DNA from: Rhinopomastus cyanomelas
Lineage: Eukaryota; Chordata; Aves; Bucerotiformes; Rhinopomastidae
Direction of reading: 5' to 3'
Assembly (NCBI GenBank): GCA_013400115.1
Contig: VXBP01004367.1
Span: 186,556 to 250,555 of the forward strand
DNA: 64,000 nt
The position numbers were made by a program, and so were the translations under genes. Numbering within the stretch: the first letter of the stretch is position 1; the number at the start of each line of letters is the position of its first letter. Below the pieces are notes generated by a model. That model made no database searches. It was not told the DNA's origin and worked only from the letters and a program-made list of their open reading frames with translations. Of the stretch, positions 18,896 through 29,000 are shown one piece after another.

Positions 18896-20309
18896 GCTCT
18901 CTGACACCAATTATCCACCAAGGTCTCCTGGTTTGAGATGAACAAGATCACTTACTTTACCTTTGCCACCCTGAGAGCACTCAGTCTCCCCTGAGCCTGG
19001 AAACCAAACGTGCAGGGCAGAGAAGTCCACGAGCACGTCAGGCAGGCAGCGGTGTGTCCCTCCCGTGCCCTCAGCACATCTCAATTGCCCTGGGATCCTG
19101 GCACACCCCAGCCCTCCTTCTTGAAGAACAGGAGCAGTTCCCACCCAGAGGTGCTACACGATCTGCTCTGCTGGCTTTGCCATGCTGCCCCTTTCCCACT
19201 GTCCAGACCCCCCCGTGGCTGCTGCGCTGTGAGGGTTCGCAGCTCAGTAGCCAGTATCATCACTTCCCTTGCCATAGCTGGGTTGCTCCCCACCCCCTTT
19301 TCCTTTTCACACCAGTTCCTGATAAACTAATTTTTCTTCTCCCTCTCAGGAAGGGGAAGGGGCTGATTAGAGTCTGTCTCATGGCGCCGCGGAGAAGCTC
19401 TGTCCTCTGCTTTCCTGAAAACGAGCGTCAGCGCTGCCTGGTGTGTCTGCAGCAGCTGATGATTCTGTGTCTGGGTCTGTTTCAGAGCAAAGCCCGTGTT
19501 CCCAGCTCTGCAGCAGGAGGTTAGCACAGGTAACTGATGGGAAACACGTTCCAGAGGGGTTAGCTCGGGTCGCTTTAGACAACATCTAGCATTTGCTCAC
19601 TGTGGCAAAGCTCAGCCTCACCCGTGCCCTATACCTGCAGTTAGGGTTAGGGTTTCCCTGCCAAGGAAATCAAGGCATCAGGCTGCACTTCCAATCCCTA
19701 GTGTTCTGTGGCTCTGTGTCTCAGGTGGCAAATGACAGCCCACGCGGCTCCAGCAATGTGTGTTTAGGCCACGGAGTCAGACCCTCTGGGCTGCGAATGG
19801 TCCCAGCTGGGGATTTGCTGCCGGTCACAGAACAGGCAGGGTTCTCAAGTCCACAGTCAGGAAGGCTGCGCTGATCCCAGCTATGCCAGGAGTTCAGGCA
19901 CTGTTGCTGGGAGACACAGAGCCTCCCTGGCTCAGTATCTCTATTGGAGTCGAGTGTCCGATGGCTGCGCTAAGCTGGGTCGGGAGGGTGCAGGGTGGTG
20001 TCAGTGCCCTGTGACGCTGTTGCGGCTCAGCACCCAGTTCAACCTGCAGAGCTGTGTTTGCATGGAAGGAGCTGCTTGGGTCCTCTGTGTGGGGGCTCCT
20101 GGAAGGGACCCTGGGCAGTGCTTTTCCCTGAGCCAGCACAGGGGCTGGGAGCCTGAGCTCTGATCCCTGTGGCTGCTCTGCGCTGCACGCGCTTTCAGTT
20201 CCTCGTCCTGCTCTGTGCTGCTGTCGGCCAACGGGGATTTTGTGGGTCTGCCTTGGGGTGGATGGAAGCTCCTCATCCCTGCCTTTCCTGGGCAAGGGGC
20301 TGGTTCCAG

Positions 20310-20897
20310 AGCAAGAAATAGTGTGGCCAGCAGGACCAGGATGTCATTTGCCCCCTGTACTGGGCACTGGGGAGGCCTCCCCTCGAGGCCTGGGGGCAGT
20401 GCTGGGCCCCTCACTTGAAGACAGAGACTGAGGGGCTGAGGCAGGTCTGGAGGAGCAACAAGACTGGGGAAGGGACTGGAGGGAAAGGCTGATGAGGAGA
20501 GGCCGAAGGAGCTGGGGGAGTTGAGCCTGGAGGGGAGGAGCCTCAGCCGGGGCCTCCTCCCTCAATCCAGCTCCCTGAAGGGAGGCTGTAGTCAGGTGGG
20601 GGTCAGGCCCTTCTCCCAGGCAGCCAGAGCCAGGATGAGAGGGCAGGGCCTGAAGCTGCCAGGAGAGGGTTAGGATGGATGTTAGGAAGCCCTTCCTGAT
20701 GGAAAGGGTGATCAGAGCCTGGACTGGCCTGCCCAGGGCAGTGGGGGAGTCCCCATCCTGGAGGTGCTGAAGGCCGGCCTGGCTGCGGCCTGGTCGCGGC
20801 CTGGTCAGGCCGCTGTGGTGGTGTTAGGCCCTGAGCTGGGCTGGATGAGCTCTGAGGGCTTTTCCAGCCTCAATAACTCTGCGATGCTATGACAGAA
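20310..20897 (+). mobile_element. CR1 LINE, older GC-rich copy
   Basis: Forward, from AGTGTGGCCAGCAGGACCAG to a diverged 3' end, GGGCTTTTCCAGCCTCAATA. Confidence 0.82.
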
Positions 20898-21329
20898 CCT
20901 TCTTTTCTGTGCATCTAGATGGTGGCTGTGACTCTGAAGACCCAGCATTTCTGTCGTCGAGGGTTTGTGCCCACAAGAGGTGAGTCTGGAAGCAGTAGAT
21001 TCAGTAGGTTAATGGAACCCTCAGCTTACTCACTCCAGCAGCCTGCACGTTCCCACAGCTGGGTTTATGCTCTGATCATCTCAACAGGAGTATTTTTTTA
21101 AGCAGCCAAACCTGGGGTGGTGGTGGTGGTATTTCCTTCTTCTTTATTTTTTTTTAACCCAAACCATCTGTTGGGGAACCACCACTGGGCAACCACCACT
21201 AGTGCTGAGTTTGCCTGTAGCTAGGGCGGCCATCACGCAGGGCAGACACAGCTGGAAAGTCAGAGGAAGAGAAGCTCTGACTCTTCAAGCCACTGGTGGA
21301 AGTCACATTTTTGTTTTAACAACTGCACA

Positions 21330-22088
21330 GTGGCTGGAGAACAGTCTGGCAGAAAGGACCTGGGGGTTCTAATTGACAGGTGGCCGAGTGAGCCAGCAGG
21401 GTGGCCAAGCAGCCAAGAAGGCCAATGGCATCCTGGCCTGGATTAGAAACTGCGTCCAGGAGTGGGGAGGTGATTGTCCCCCTGTACTCAGGAGTGGGGA
21501 GGTGATTGCCCCCTGTACTCAGCACTGGGGAGGTTGCACATTGAGTTCTGGGTCCAGTTTTGGGCACTGGTGAGGCTGTACCTTGAGTACTGGGACCAGT
21601 TTTGGGCACCTCAGTACAAGGGAGACATGGAGGTGCTGGAGTGAGTGCAGAGGAGGGCAAGGAACTGGGGAAGGACCTGGAGAATAAATCTGATGAGGAG
21701 TCATTGAGAGAGTTGGGGCTGTTTGGTTTGAGGAAGAGGAAGCTGAGACCTCATCACCCTCTGCAACTATCTGAAAGGACATTGTAGAGATGTTGGTCCT
21801 GGTGTCTTCTCACAGGTAATTACAACAGACCCAGAGGGAAGGGCTTCAAGCTCCAGTAGATGAGGTTTGGACTAGATATCAGGAAGAAATTCTTCCTGGA
21901 GAGAGTTTTCAGGCAGTGGAATGGGCTGCCCAGGCTGGTGGTTGAGTCCCCATCCCTGGATGTGTTTAAAAGTCACTTAGATGTAGTGTTGGGGGATGTG
22001 GTTTAGGGGTGAACTTGTAGAGTAGGGTTGATGGTTGGACTTGATGATCCTGGGGGTCTTTTCTGAATGATTCTGTGATTGATTCTAA
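21330..22088 (+). mobile_element. CR1 LINE (group B) with internal tandem duplication
   Basis: A forward copy runs from GTCTGGCAGAAAGGACCTGG to the 3' end near 22088. Positions 21524-21565 and 21566-21607 are a 42-bp tandem duplication also present in the copy at 36115-36810. A further shorter duplication lies at about 21462-21520. Confidence 0.92.
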
Positions 22089-22210
22089 GAATCCCACGCC
22101 AGCAACAGCCTTTCCAGTGAAATAAACACTGATACCCACCACCAGGCAGGTGTTCTGTGGGCTGTGCTTGGGCCTCAACCCCGAGCATGGCTTTGCACAG
22201 CCCTTTGGCC
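22089..22210. repeat. Repeat unit beside a CR1 3' end, second copy near 62.1 kb
   Basis: The segment from CCCACGCCAGCAACAGCC to CACAGCCCTTTGGCC directly follows the group B CR1 tail. Its reverse complement occurs at 62123-62206 and 62501-62535, again joined to a group B 3' end. On the minus strand it contains a perfect 9-bp stem GGGCTGTGC/GCACAGCCC, followed by AGAACA. Confidence 0.7.
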
Positions 22211-22845
22211 AGCAGGGTGCCAGCTGCAGCGTGTGCAGCCCTCGGTAGGGCCTCTGTGAGCACAGTGCTCTCTGCCAGTGGGAGCTCTGCGGAGTGTGGG
22301 GACGCTGGAGGGTCCCCCTTTTTCCCTTGCGGAAAAGCCTCTGTGGTTGGGGGCGGGGTGGGTTGAGAAATCAGGGGCCGTTTTGTTCTAGAAACGTGGG
22401 CAGTCCTGCACAGGATTGCGACCTGGTTAGCTTCTGGCTGTTACAAGTATTGGTGGCTCCTGTCAAAGACAAGGTGACACGGACCGGTCACGGCACTAAG
22501 CACAGCGGGTCAGTGGAGGTGGCGGCAGTAGGAGGGGACAGGAAGCCCCTTCCACCGGCGCTTGGGCTGTCTCCCCCGCGGCGCTGCAGCTCCCAGGAGC
22601 CGGCCCCGGGGGATTCCGGAGGAGCCACGGCTGTGGGGGAGCTCTCTGGACCCGCGTTCCCGGCCGGCGGGTGAGCGGAGGCAGTCTGACCCGCAGCCGC
22701 CCCACTCCGCGGGGCTCGACCTCCCGCCGGGGGCTGCTGCAGCTGCGGCGGATCGGGGCGGCGCCGGGAGGCGGGAGCGGGGGGCGGAGCCGAGCCGAGC
22801 CGAGCCGAGCCGGCCCGGGCCGCGGAGGGCAGCGGCGGCGCGTTG

Positions 22846-22935
22846 ATGTCCTGCATCGTTTTTAGTGCCTGTTGTGGCCTTTCTGCTGCGGTGCTCGTTC
22901 TTAAGGGGAGGAGGGCGAAACCCGGCGCAAGATGA
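22846..22935 (+). promoter_or_regulatory. ITPR2: Upstream ORF 1 of ITPR2
   Basis: An ATG at 22846 opens 29 codons ending at TGA 22933-22935, in the same frame as the main start but closed before it. It matters only if transcripts begin upstream of 22846, which is not shown. Confidence 0.45.
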
Positions 22936-22949
22936 GCCAACATGTCTGA
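22932..22949 (+). promoter_or_regulatory. ITPR2: Upstream ORF 2 overlapping the ITPR2 start codon
   Basis: ATG AGC CAA CAT GTC TGA: a five-codon frame whose ATG overlaps the stop of upstream ORF 1 and whose body overlaps the main ATG at 22942. It has A at position -3, as does the main start. Confidence 0.6.
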
Positions 22950-23033
22950 GAAAATGTCCAGCTTTCTGTACATCGGGGACATCGTGTCCCTGTACGCGGA
23001 GGGCTCCGTCAACGGCTTCATCAGCACCCTGGG
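22942..23033 (+). CDS. ITPR2: ITPR2 exon 1 (start codon)
   Basis: The start is ATG at 22942 with A at -3. Codons MSEKMSSFLYIGDIVSLY through STL plus GG match the family start; a second in-frame ATG lies four codons on. The donor GG|GTGAGT begins at 23034. Intron 1 (23034-37278, about 14.2 kb) is rich in CR1. Its stretches 25115-25625, 26335-26750, 27755-28180, 28905-29755, 30065-30540, 32460-33040, 35495-36100 and 36815-37278 show nothing recognisable. Confidence 0.95.
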
Positions 23034-26000
23034 GTGAGTGCGGGGCCGAGGAGGGCAGCCGAGCCGAGCCGAGCCGTGCCCGCTGCGGGGTGGCCGCTGG
23101 GCTGCAGCGCACGAAGCCGCCGTCAGCGCTGCCGCCGCCAGCTCGGCGGCCGAGAAGGGAAAGTAGGAAGTGATGGAGGGGGGGAACGACACGAGTTCCC
23201 GCAAAGGCCCGCGGCAGCTCCGAGTGGGGCATCCCCCTCCCTCTTTCCGTCCCCGATGGGCTGCTGCCCTCCTCCCTGCCCCCGAGAGGGGCTCCCGCCG
23301 GAGCTGCCCCTCCTGCCCGGCCGGCACCGCCGGGGCGCTCGGCAGGAGCAGCCCGGAGCTCTCTCTCCACGTGCGTTCGCAGCGGTTGTTCCCAGCTGAC
23401 CCGCTTCTGCTGCCTGGGGTTGGGTTGTTTCGTGTGATGGGGGGTTTTGCGGGGAGGAGTTTGTACAAGAGATGAAGGACAGGAGTCTGCTCGTTGTTGT
23501 AATGAGCTCGTTGACCGCGCTCCCTTCCCGTCTGGTTTGGTGGCCCTGCTCTGGCAGGCGGATTGGACTAGATGATCTTTCAAGGTCCCTTCCGATCCCT
23601 AATGTTCTGTGATTCTGTGTTTGAGTGAAGTTTTGCCTGCGGTGCTTAGCGATCACATCTGTACCGTCAGATACTGAGATTCACCGGGATGCTGTTCGCA
23701 TGAGCCCTTCTTTACAAGGGGAAAGGGGTAGTTTAACTGTTGTTGCTTCACCAAACTGCTCCCTCCTGCTTGAGTTTTTTATTAACTTTGGCTCCTTTAA
23801 ATCTCCTTTTGGGAGTCCAGGGCAGAACTCCCCCAGTAAGTGGTGACAGAAGTATCTTCACTTCTCTCTTTAAACCATCATGTACAGGGGATGCACGTGG
23901 GGAGGGACAGCCCCATACAGTGTAGAGGAGGGGCAGACCTCTTGGGGTGTAGATCTTGGAGTCTTGGTGGGCAGTCAGTTGACCATTAACCAGCAATGTG
24001 TCCTTGTTGCCAAGAAGGCCAGCAGTGTCCTAGGGTGCAGCTGTTCTGCCCTGGTGAGGCCACATCTGGACTACTGTGTCCAGTTCTGAGCTCCCCAGCC
24101 AGTTCAAGAGAGACAGGGAACTACTGGAGTGAGTCCAGCAGAGGGCAATAACACTGGTTGGGGGCCTGGAGCATCTCTCAGGAGGAAAGGTTGAGAGAAC
24201 TTCAACTGTTTGGTCTGGTGAGAAGACTGAGAGGAGACTTATTCACCTCCATAAATACCTGAAGGGCGGCTGTAGGGAGGGTGGTCCCAGACTGCTTGGA
24301 GTTGCGCCCAGTGACAGGACAAGGAGCACTGGGGACAAGCTGGAACACAGGAAGCTTCATTTAGAAATGAGGAAAAAACTCTTTACAGTGTGAGTGACAG
24401 AGTCCTGTTAGCAGTGCCTTCAGAACACCACTTAACTTGCTGATTCTCAGTGTCCTCTAATGATAGGACAAGGGGCAATGAGTGTGAGCTGGAACACAAG
24501 AGGTTCCACATCAATATGAGAAGGAACTTCTTCCCAGTGAGGGTGACAGAGCCTTGGAAGGGGCTGCCCAGGGTTCTCCTTCTCTGCAGACATTTAAAAC
24601 CCACTTGGACATGTTCACATGTGACTGGATCTAGGGGATCCTGCTGTGGCAGAGGGATTGGACTGGGTGATCTTTCAAGGTCCCTTCCAATCCCTGATGT
24701 TCTGTGACTCTGTGCTAATCGATGTGTGCCTGGGTGTCACTGTTCTATGTTGTGTTAGGCTCCCCGTGTCTTGAGATCCCTTCAGGGCTGTAGGGTTAAG
24801 TTAGTGTTCAAGTGCAAACAGTGGTACCTGTACTGGAAAGGAGGGGGTGTCCTTTGCAATTTATCTTACTACTTCCTATTCTTGTTGTTCACTCATTTCA
24901 CCTGTCGACATGTGTTTGTGTGGTTTGTTCTTTGTTCATAGAATCATTCAGGTTGGAAAAGACCCCTGGGATCATCAAGTCCAACCATCAACCCTACTCT
25001 ACAAGTTCACCCCCAAACCAGGTCCCCCAACACCACATCTGAGTGGCATTTAAACTTACCCAGGGATGGGACTGAACCACCACCCTGGGCAGCCCATCTC
25101 TGACTCTGTTTTGTCTAACATCTCCTTTTGTTTTGCTGACTCCTGTGATTTTAACTCCTGTCTGCAGACACTTGCTTTCTGCGGCTGCTAATTGCCGGAT
25201 ATTGTTCTTTATCCTTGTAATTCCAGCGTTTCTTTTATCATTGGGGTAATTTGTTGTTGAGTTGTTTGGGTTTGCTTTGTGTTCTGTTATCTGGGAGAAG
25301 CTAAATTTACTCTGCTTTCACTTTGCATTGTGTTGAGACTTGTTCCTCACCTGTGAGAACACCTGCTTGGCTGCTGCCTCTGCAGTGCCTGCTGTGCCTG
25401 TTGCTTGTGCGACTGTGCCGCTCGAATGCGCGCTGGCGCTCCTGCGTCACTGTCCTCAGTGTGCTCGTCCCTCCTGCGTCCCTTGGAGTTAGGGCAGGAC
25501 TTCTACACCCACTTTTGTAGATGGGAAACCAAGATCAGAGTTTGCCTAAGGCACATGGGAGCTCTTCACCAGGAGAAGTAATTAAGCTTGAGTCAACATC
25601 CTAACGAACAGACTATCCAGAGTCTCTTACAGCCACCTGGGGAGTGACCTGTTGGAGAGCAGTGGAGGAGAAAGGGACCTGGGGGTCCTGGTGGCCAGCA
25701 GGATGGCCAGGAGCCAGCAATGTGCCCTTGTGGCCAAGAAGGCCAACGGCATCCTGGGGTGGATCAGAAGTGGGGTGGTTAGCAGATCAAGAGAGGTTCT
25801 CCTCCACCTCTACTCTGCCCTGATGAGACTGCATGTGGAGTGTTGTGTCCAGTTCTGAGCCCCTCGGTTCCAGAAGGACACGGAGCTGCTGGAGAGAGTC
25901 CAGCACAGAGCCACAAAGATGAGTAAGGGTGTTAAACACCTCCCTACTGAGGAAAGGCTGAGGGTGCTGGGTCTCTTGAGCTTGGAGAAGAGGAGACTGA

Positions 26001-29000
26001 AGGGTGACCCCATGAACGTTTACAAATATGTGGAGGATGGAGCCAGGCTTTGCTCAGTGATGTCTGGTGATAGGACAAGGGGCAGTGGGTGTGAGCTGGA
26101 ACAGAGGAGGTTCCACATCAATATCAGAAGCAACTTCTTTCTAGTGAGGGTAAGAGAGCCCTGGAAGGGGCTGCCCAGGGGGGTTGTGGAGTCTCCTTCT
26201 CTGGAGATGTTAAAAACCCACCTGGACATGTTCCTGTGCGATTCGATCTAGGTGATCCTGCTGTAGCATAGGAGATTGGACTGGATGATCTGAGGACCCT
26301 TCCACTCCCTAATGTTCTGTGATTCTGTGAAACTCGATGGCCCTAATCCTCCAGAGGTGCCTTGTGTTGGTGAAGGCCACAGTGGTGTACAAGCAGCAGT
26401 GATCGCTTGCCCACGTCGTTTGAACGATGCCAACCTCTGGTTTATTGCTCTTGCCTTTGTGACTTGGGGTGTTCTGGAAGGGGCTGGCCAAGCTAACTTG
26501 GCACTTAGGATAGCGAGTCCTTCAGGTAATGCACAAGCTTGAAATCCAGCTCTGGTCTAGCCACTGCAGCGGGGAGACAGTCCTGTTTATTTCAAGCTGT
26601 CAAAGACTAATTGTTTCTTAAACAAAGCAGGAGTGAGGCCAATCTATTAATAACATAAGACACGGTGCTTCTCCAAGTGGGAGCAGCCTGTCAGTGTCAG
26701 CAGACCTTACTCCTTGAAGAATGGAAGCAGCTCAACACATTAGCTTTAGGTCACAGAATCCTTAGGGATTGGAAGGGACCTCAAAAGATCATCCAGTCCA
26801 ACCCCCCTGACACAGCAGGATCACCCAGACCCAGTCACACAGGAACACATCCAGGCAGGTCTTAAATGTCTCCAGGGAAGGAGACTCCACAACCCCCCTG
26901 GGCAGCCTGTTCCAGTGCTCTGTCACCCTCACTGTGAAGAAGTTCCTTCTCAGATTGATGTGGAACCACCTATGTTCCAGCTCACAACCATTGCCCCTTA
27001 TCCTGTCACTAGATTACATTAAGCAGAGCCTGTCTCCATCCTCCTGACACCCACCCCTCAAATATTTATAGACATGAATAAGGTCACCCCTCAGTCTCCT
27101 CTTCTCCAAGCTAAAGAGCCCCAGCTCCCTCAGCCTCTCCTCGTAAGGGAGGTGCTCCACCTCCTTCATCATCTTTGTTGCCCTACACTGGACTCCCTGT
27201 AGCAGCTCCACATCCCTCTTGAACTGAGGAGCCCAGAACTGGACACAACACTCCCGATGTGGTCTCATCAGGGCAGAGTAGAGGGGGAGAAGAACCCCCT
27301 CGATCTGCTAACCACCCCCCTTCCGATCCACCCCAGGGTGCTGTTGGCCCTCTTGGCCGCAAGAGCACACTGCTGGCTCATAGTCATCCTGCTGGCCACC
27401 AGGACCCCCAGGTCCTAAAGTTCTGGGGTTCTGTGAAAGATGTTGAGGTTGAGTACAACACGCTGATGTAGCAGCTGAGGATGTGTAGGACACCGTGATG
27501 TAGCGGCTGAGGATGTGTAGGACACCCTGATGTAGTGGCTGAGGATGTGTAGGACACCCTGATGTAGCGGCTGAGGATGTGTAGGACACCCTGATGTAGG
27601 GGCTGAGGATGTGTAGGACACCCTGATGTAGCGGCTGAGGTTGAGTAGGACACCCTGATGTAGGGGCTGAGGATGTGTAGGACACCCTGATGTAGTGGCT
27701 GAGGTTGAGTAGGACACCCTGATGTAGCAGCTGAGGATGTGTAGGTCACACTGGTCTGCCCAACTGCCTGGAGATGCGAGTTAGGGTTGAAGGAGGGAGC
27801 TGTCTCTTAATTACTTCAGGTTTTTCTTCCCCTGCCAGCCTCAGATGATGCTGTGATTCTGATGATCCTTTCAAGTGCTCTCAACAGCAGGGCTGTCTTT
27901 AAATAACCAAACCTTTCCCCTCCCACAGAGCTCCCTGTGGGACTGCAGGAGTCCTGAGCCCTGGAGGGGACTGTTTTGTTTCCAAGTCACTTGCCCACGG
28001 GGCACAGCCTGGGCGTGAAGGAACACAGGATTAGACTTAATTACAGCCTTATTATTTATGAGGCTAAACTGTTCCACTGCTGGTTCAAAGAGCTCATCAT
28101 CAAACAGAAGTGAAGAGAGGATTTGGGTTGGGAAAAGAACCAACTGATCTGATGTGGAAGTGAGTTTGCCTGTAAGCTCTGTGGGAAGATCTTTCAAGGT
28201 CCCTTCCAATCCCTCATGTTCTGTGACAGAAATAAGAGAGGGCTGCAGTTTTTCTTTGAACGCAGCGATGTGGCTACTGCAAGGCTTGTAGCTCTCCGCT
28301 GGGCTATGGGTAATGGTGGGGAAAGAGGGGAGATGGTTTAACTTAAGTGGTTTAATCTCATTTAACTGCCTTTTCCACGTTGAGGGGATTACCTTAACAG
28401 GCTTTGCATGGCTCTCAGACTCCCTGGAAATCCCGCTTATCCTCTATTTACAAAGGTGCCACAGAAGAGGGAGTCACAGAACATTAGGGAATGGAAGGGA
28501 CCTTGGAAGATCATCCAGTCCAATCCCTGCCAGAGCAGGATCACCTAGACCAGCTTGGAACATCATCTCCTGAGAAGCACGGTGACCCTTTCCTCTGCTG
28601 GGTGTTTGCTCTGTGAATTGTTTGGAAGTTGCTGACAGACTCTTCTCTGTGTTATTTAATGACACGACAAGGGGCAATGGGTGTAAGATGGAACAGAAGA
28701 GGTTCCACGAAAATGTGAGAAGGACCTTCTTCACAGTGAGGGTAACAGGGGCTGCCCAAGGCGGGTTGTGGAGTCTCTTTCTCTGGAGACATTTAAAACC
28801 ACCTGGACATGTTCCTGTGTGACTGGATCTAGTAGATCGTGCTGTGGCAGGAGGACTGAACTAGATGATCTTCCGAGGTCCCTTCCAATCCCTTGTGTTC
28901 TGTGATTCACTGTGGTGCTGGCTGCTGCTGCTTGGCAGGTGTGGGCCCCAGTGTTGGGAAGCAGCATGAAAAGAGCTGTGGCCTCTGCATCATATCTGAT

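Larger units (their letters stand above)
11956..22489. other. Intergenic region between INTS13 and ITPR2
   Basis: No exon with convincing coding character is seen. CR1 copies are listed separately. The stretches 12540-13425, 13490-13980, 14655-15305, 15570-16280, 17350-18015, 18900-20305, 20900-21330 and 22215-22489 show neither genes nor repeats I recognise. Open frames there are short and overlap on both strands. Confidence 0.7.
22490..23400 (+). promoter_or_regulatory. ITPR2: CpG island and ITPR2 promoter region
   Basis: CG-dense sequence surrounds the ITPR2 start codon. It has GC boxes (GGGGCGGAG near 22784, GGGGCGGCG near 22756) and runs of GAGCC repeats at about 22790-22812 and 23057-23080. 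No TATA box is evident. The transcription start cannot be placed from sequence alone; long minus-strand open frames here reflect base composition. Confidence 0.85.

Noticed and set aside
19641..19652. Telomere-like TTAGGG repeat
   Set aside because: Only two units are present, which is expected by chance and too short to mark an interstitial telomere.
22671..22865. Possible 5' UTR intron (GTGAGC at 22671, TTTTTAG at 22865)
   Set aside because: The donor is acceptable, but the supposed acceptor lacks a proper pyrimidine tract and branch site, and nothing requires a spliced leader.
22488..23583. Minus-strand open frames of 326 and 357 residues over the ITPR2 promoter
   Set aside because: They lie in the CpG island, where stop codons are rare. 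Composition is Arg/Pro/Ala-rich, with no recognisable domain, and they run opposite a secure gene start.
27308..27749. Three overlapping minus-strand frames of 100-125 residues with periodic sequence
   Set aside because: They are translations of the 32-bp minisatellite in three frames. Periodicity comes from the DNA repeat and there is no start context or homology.
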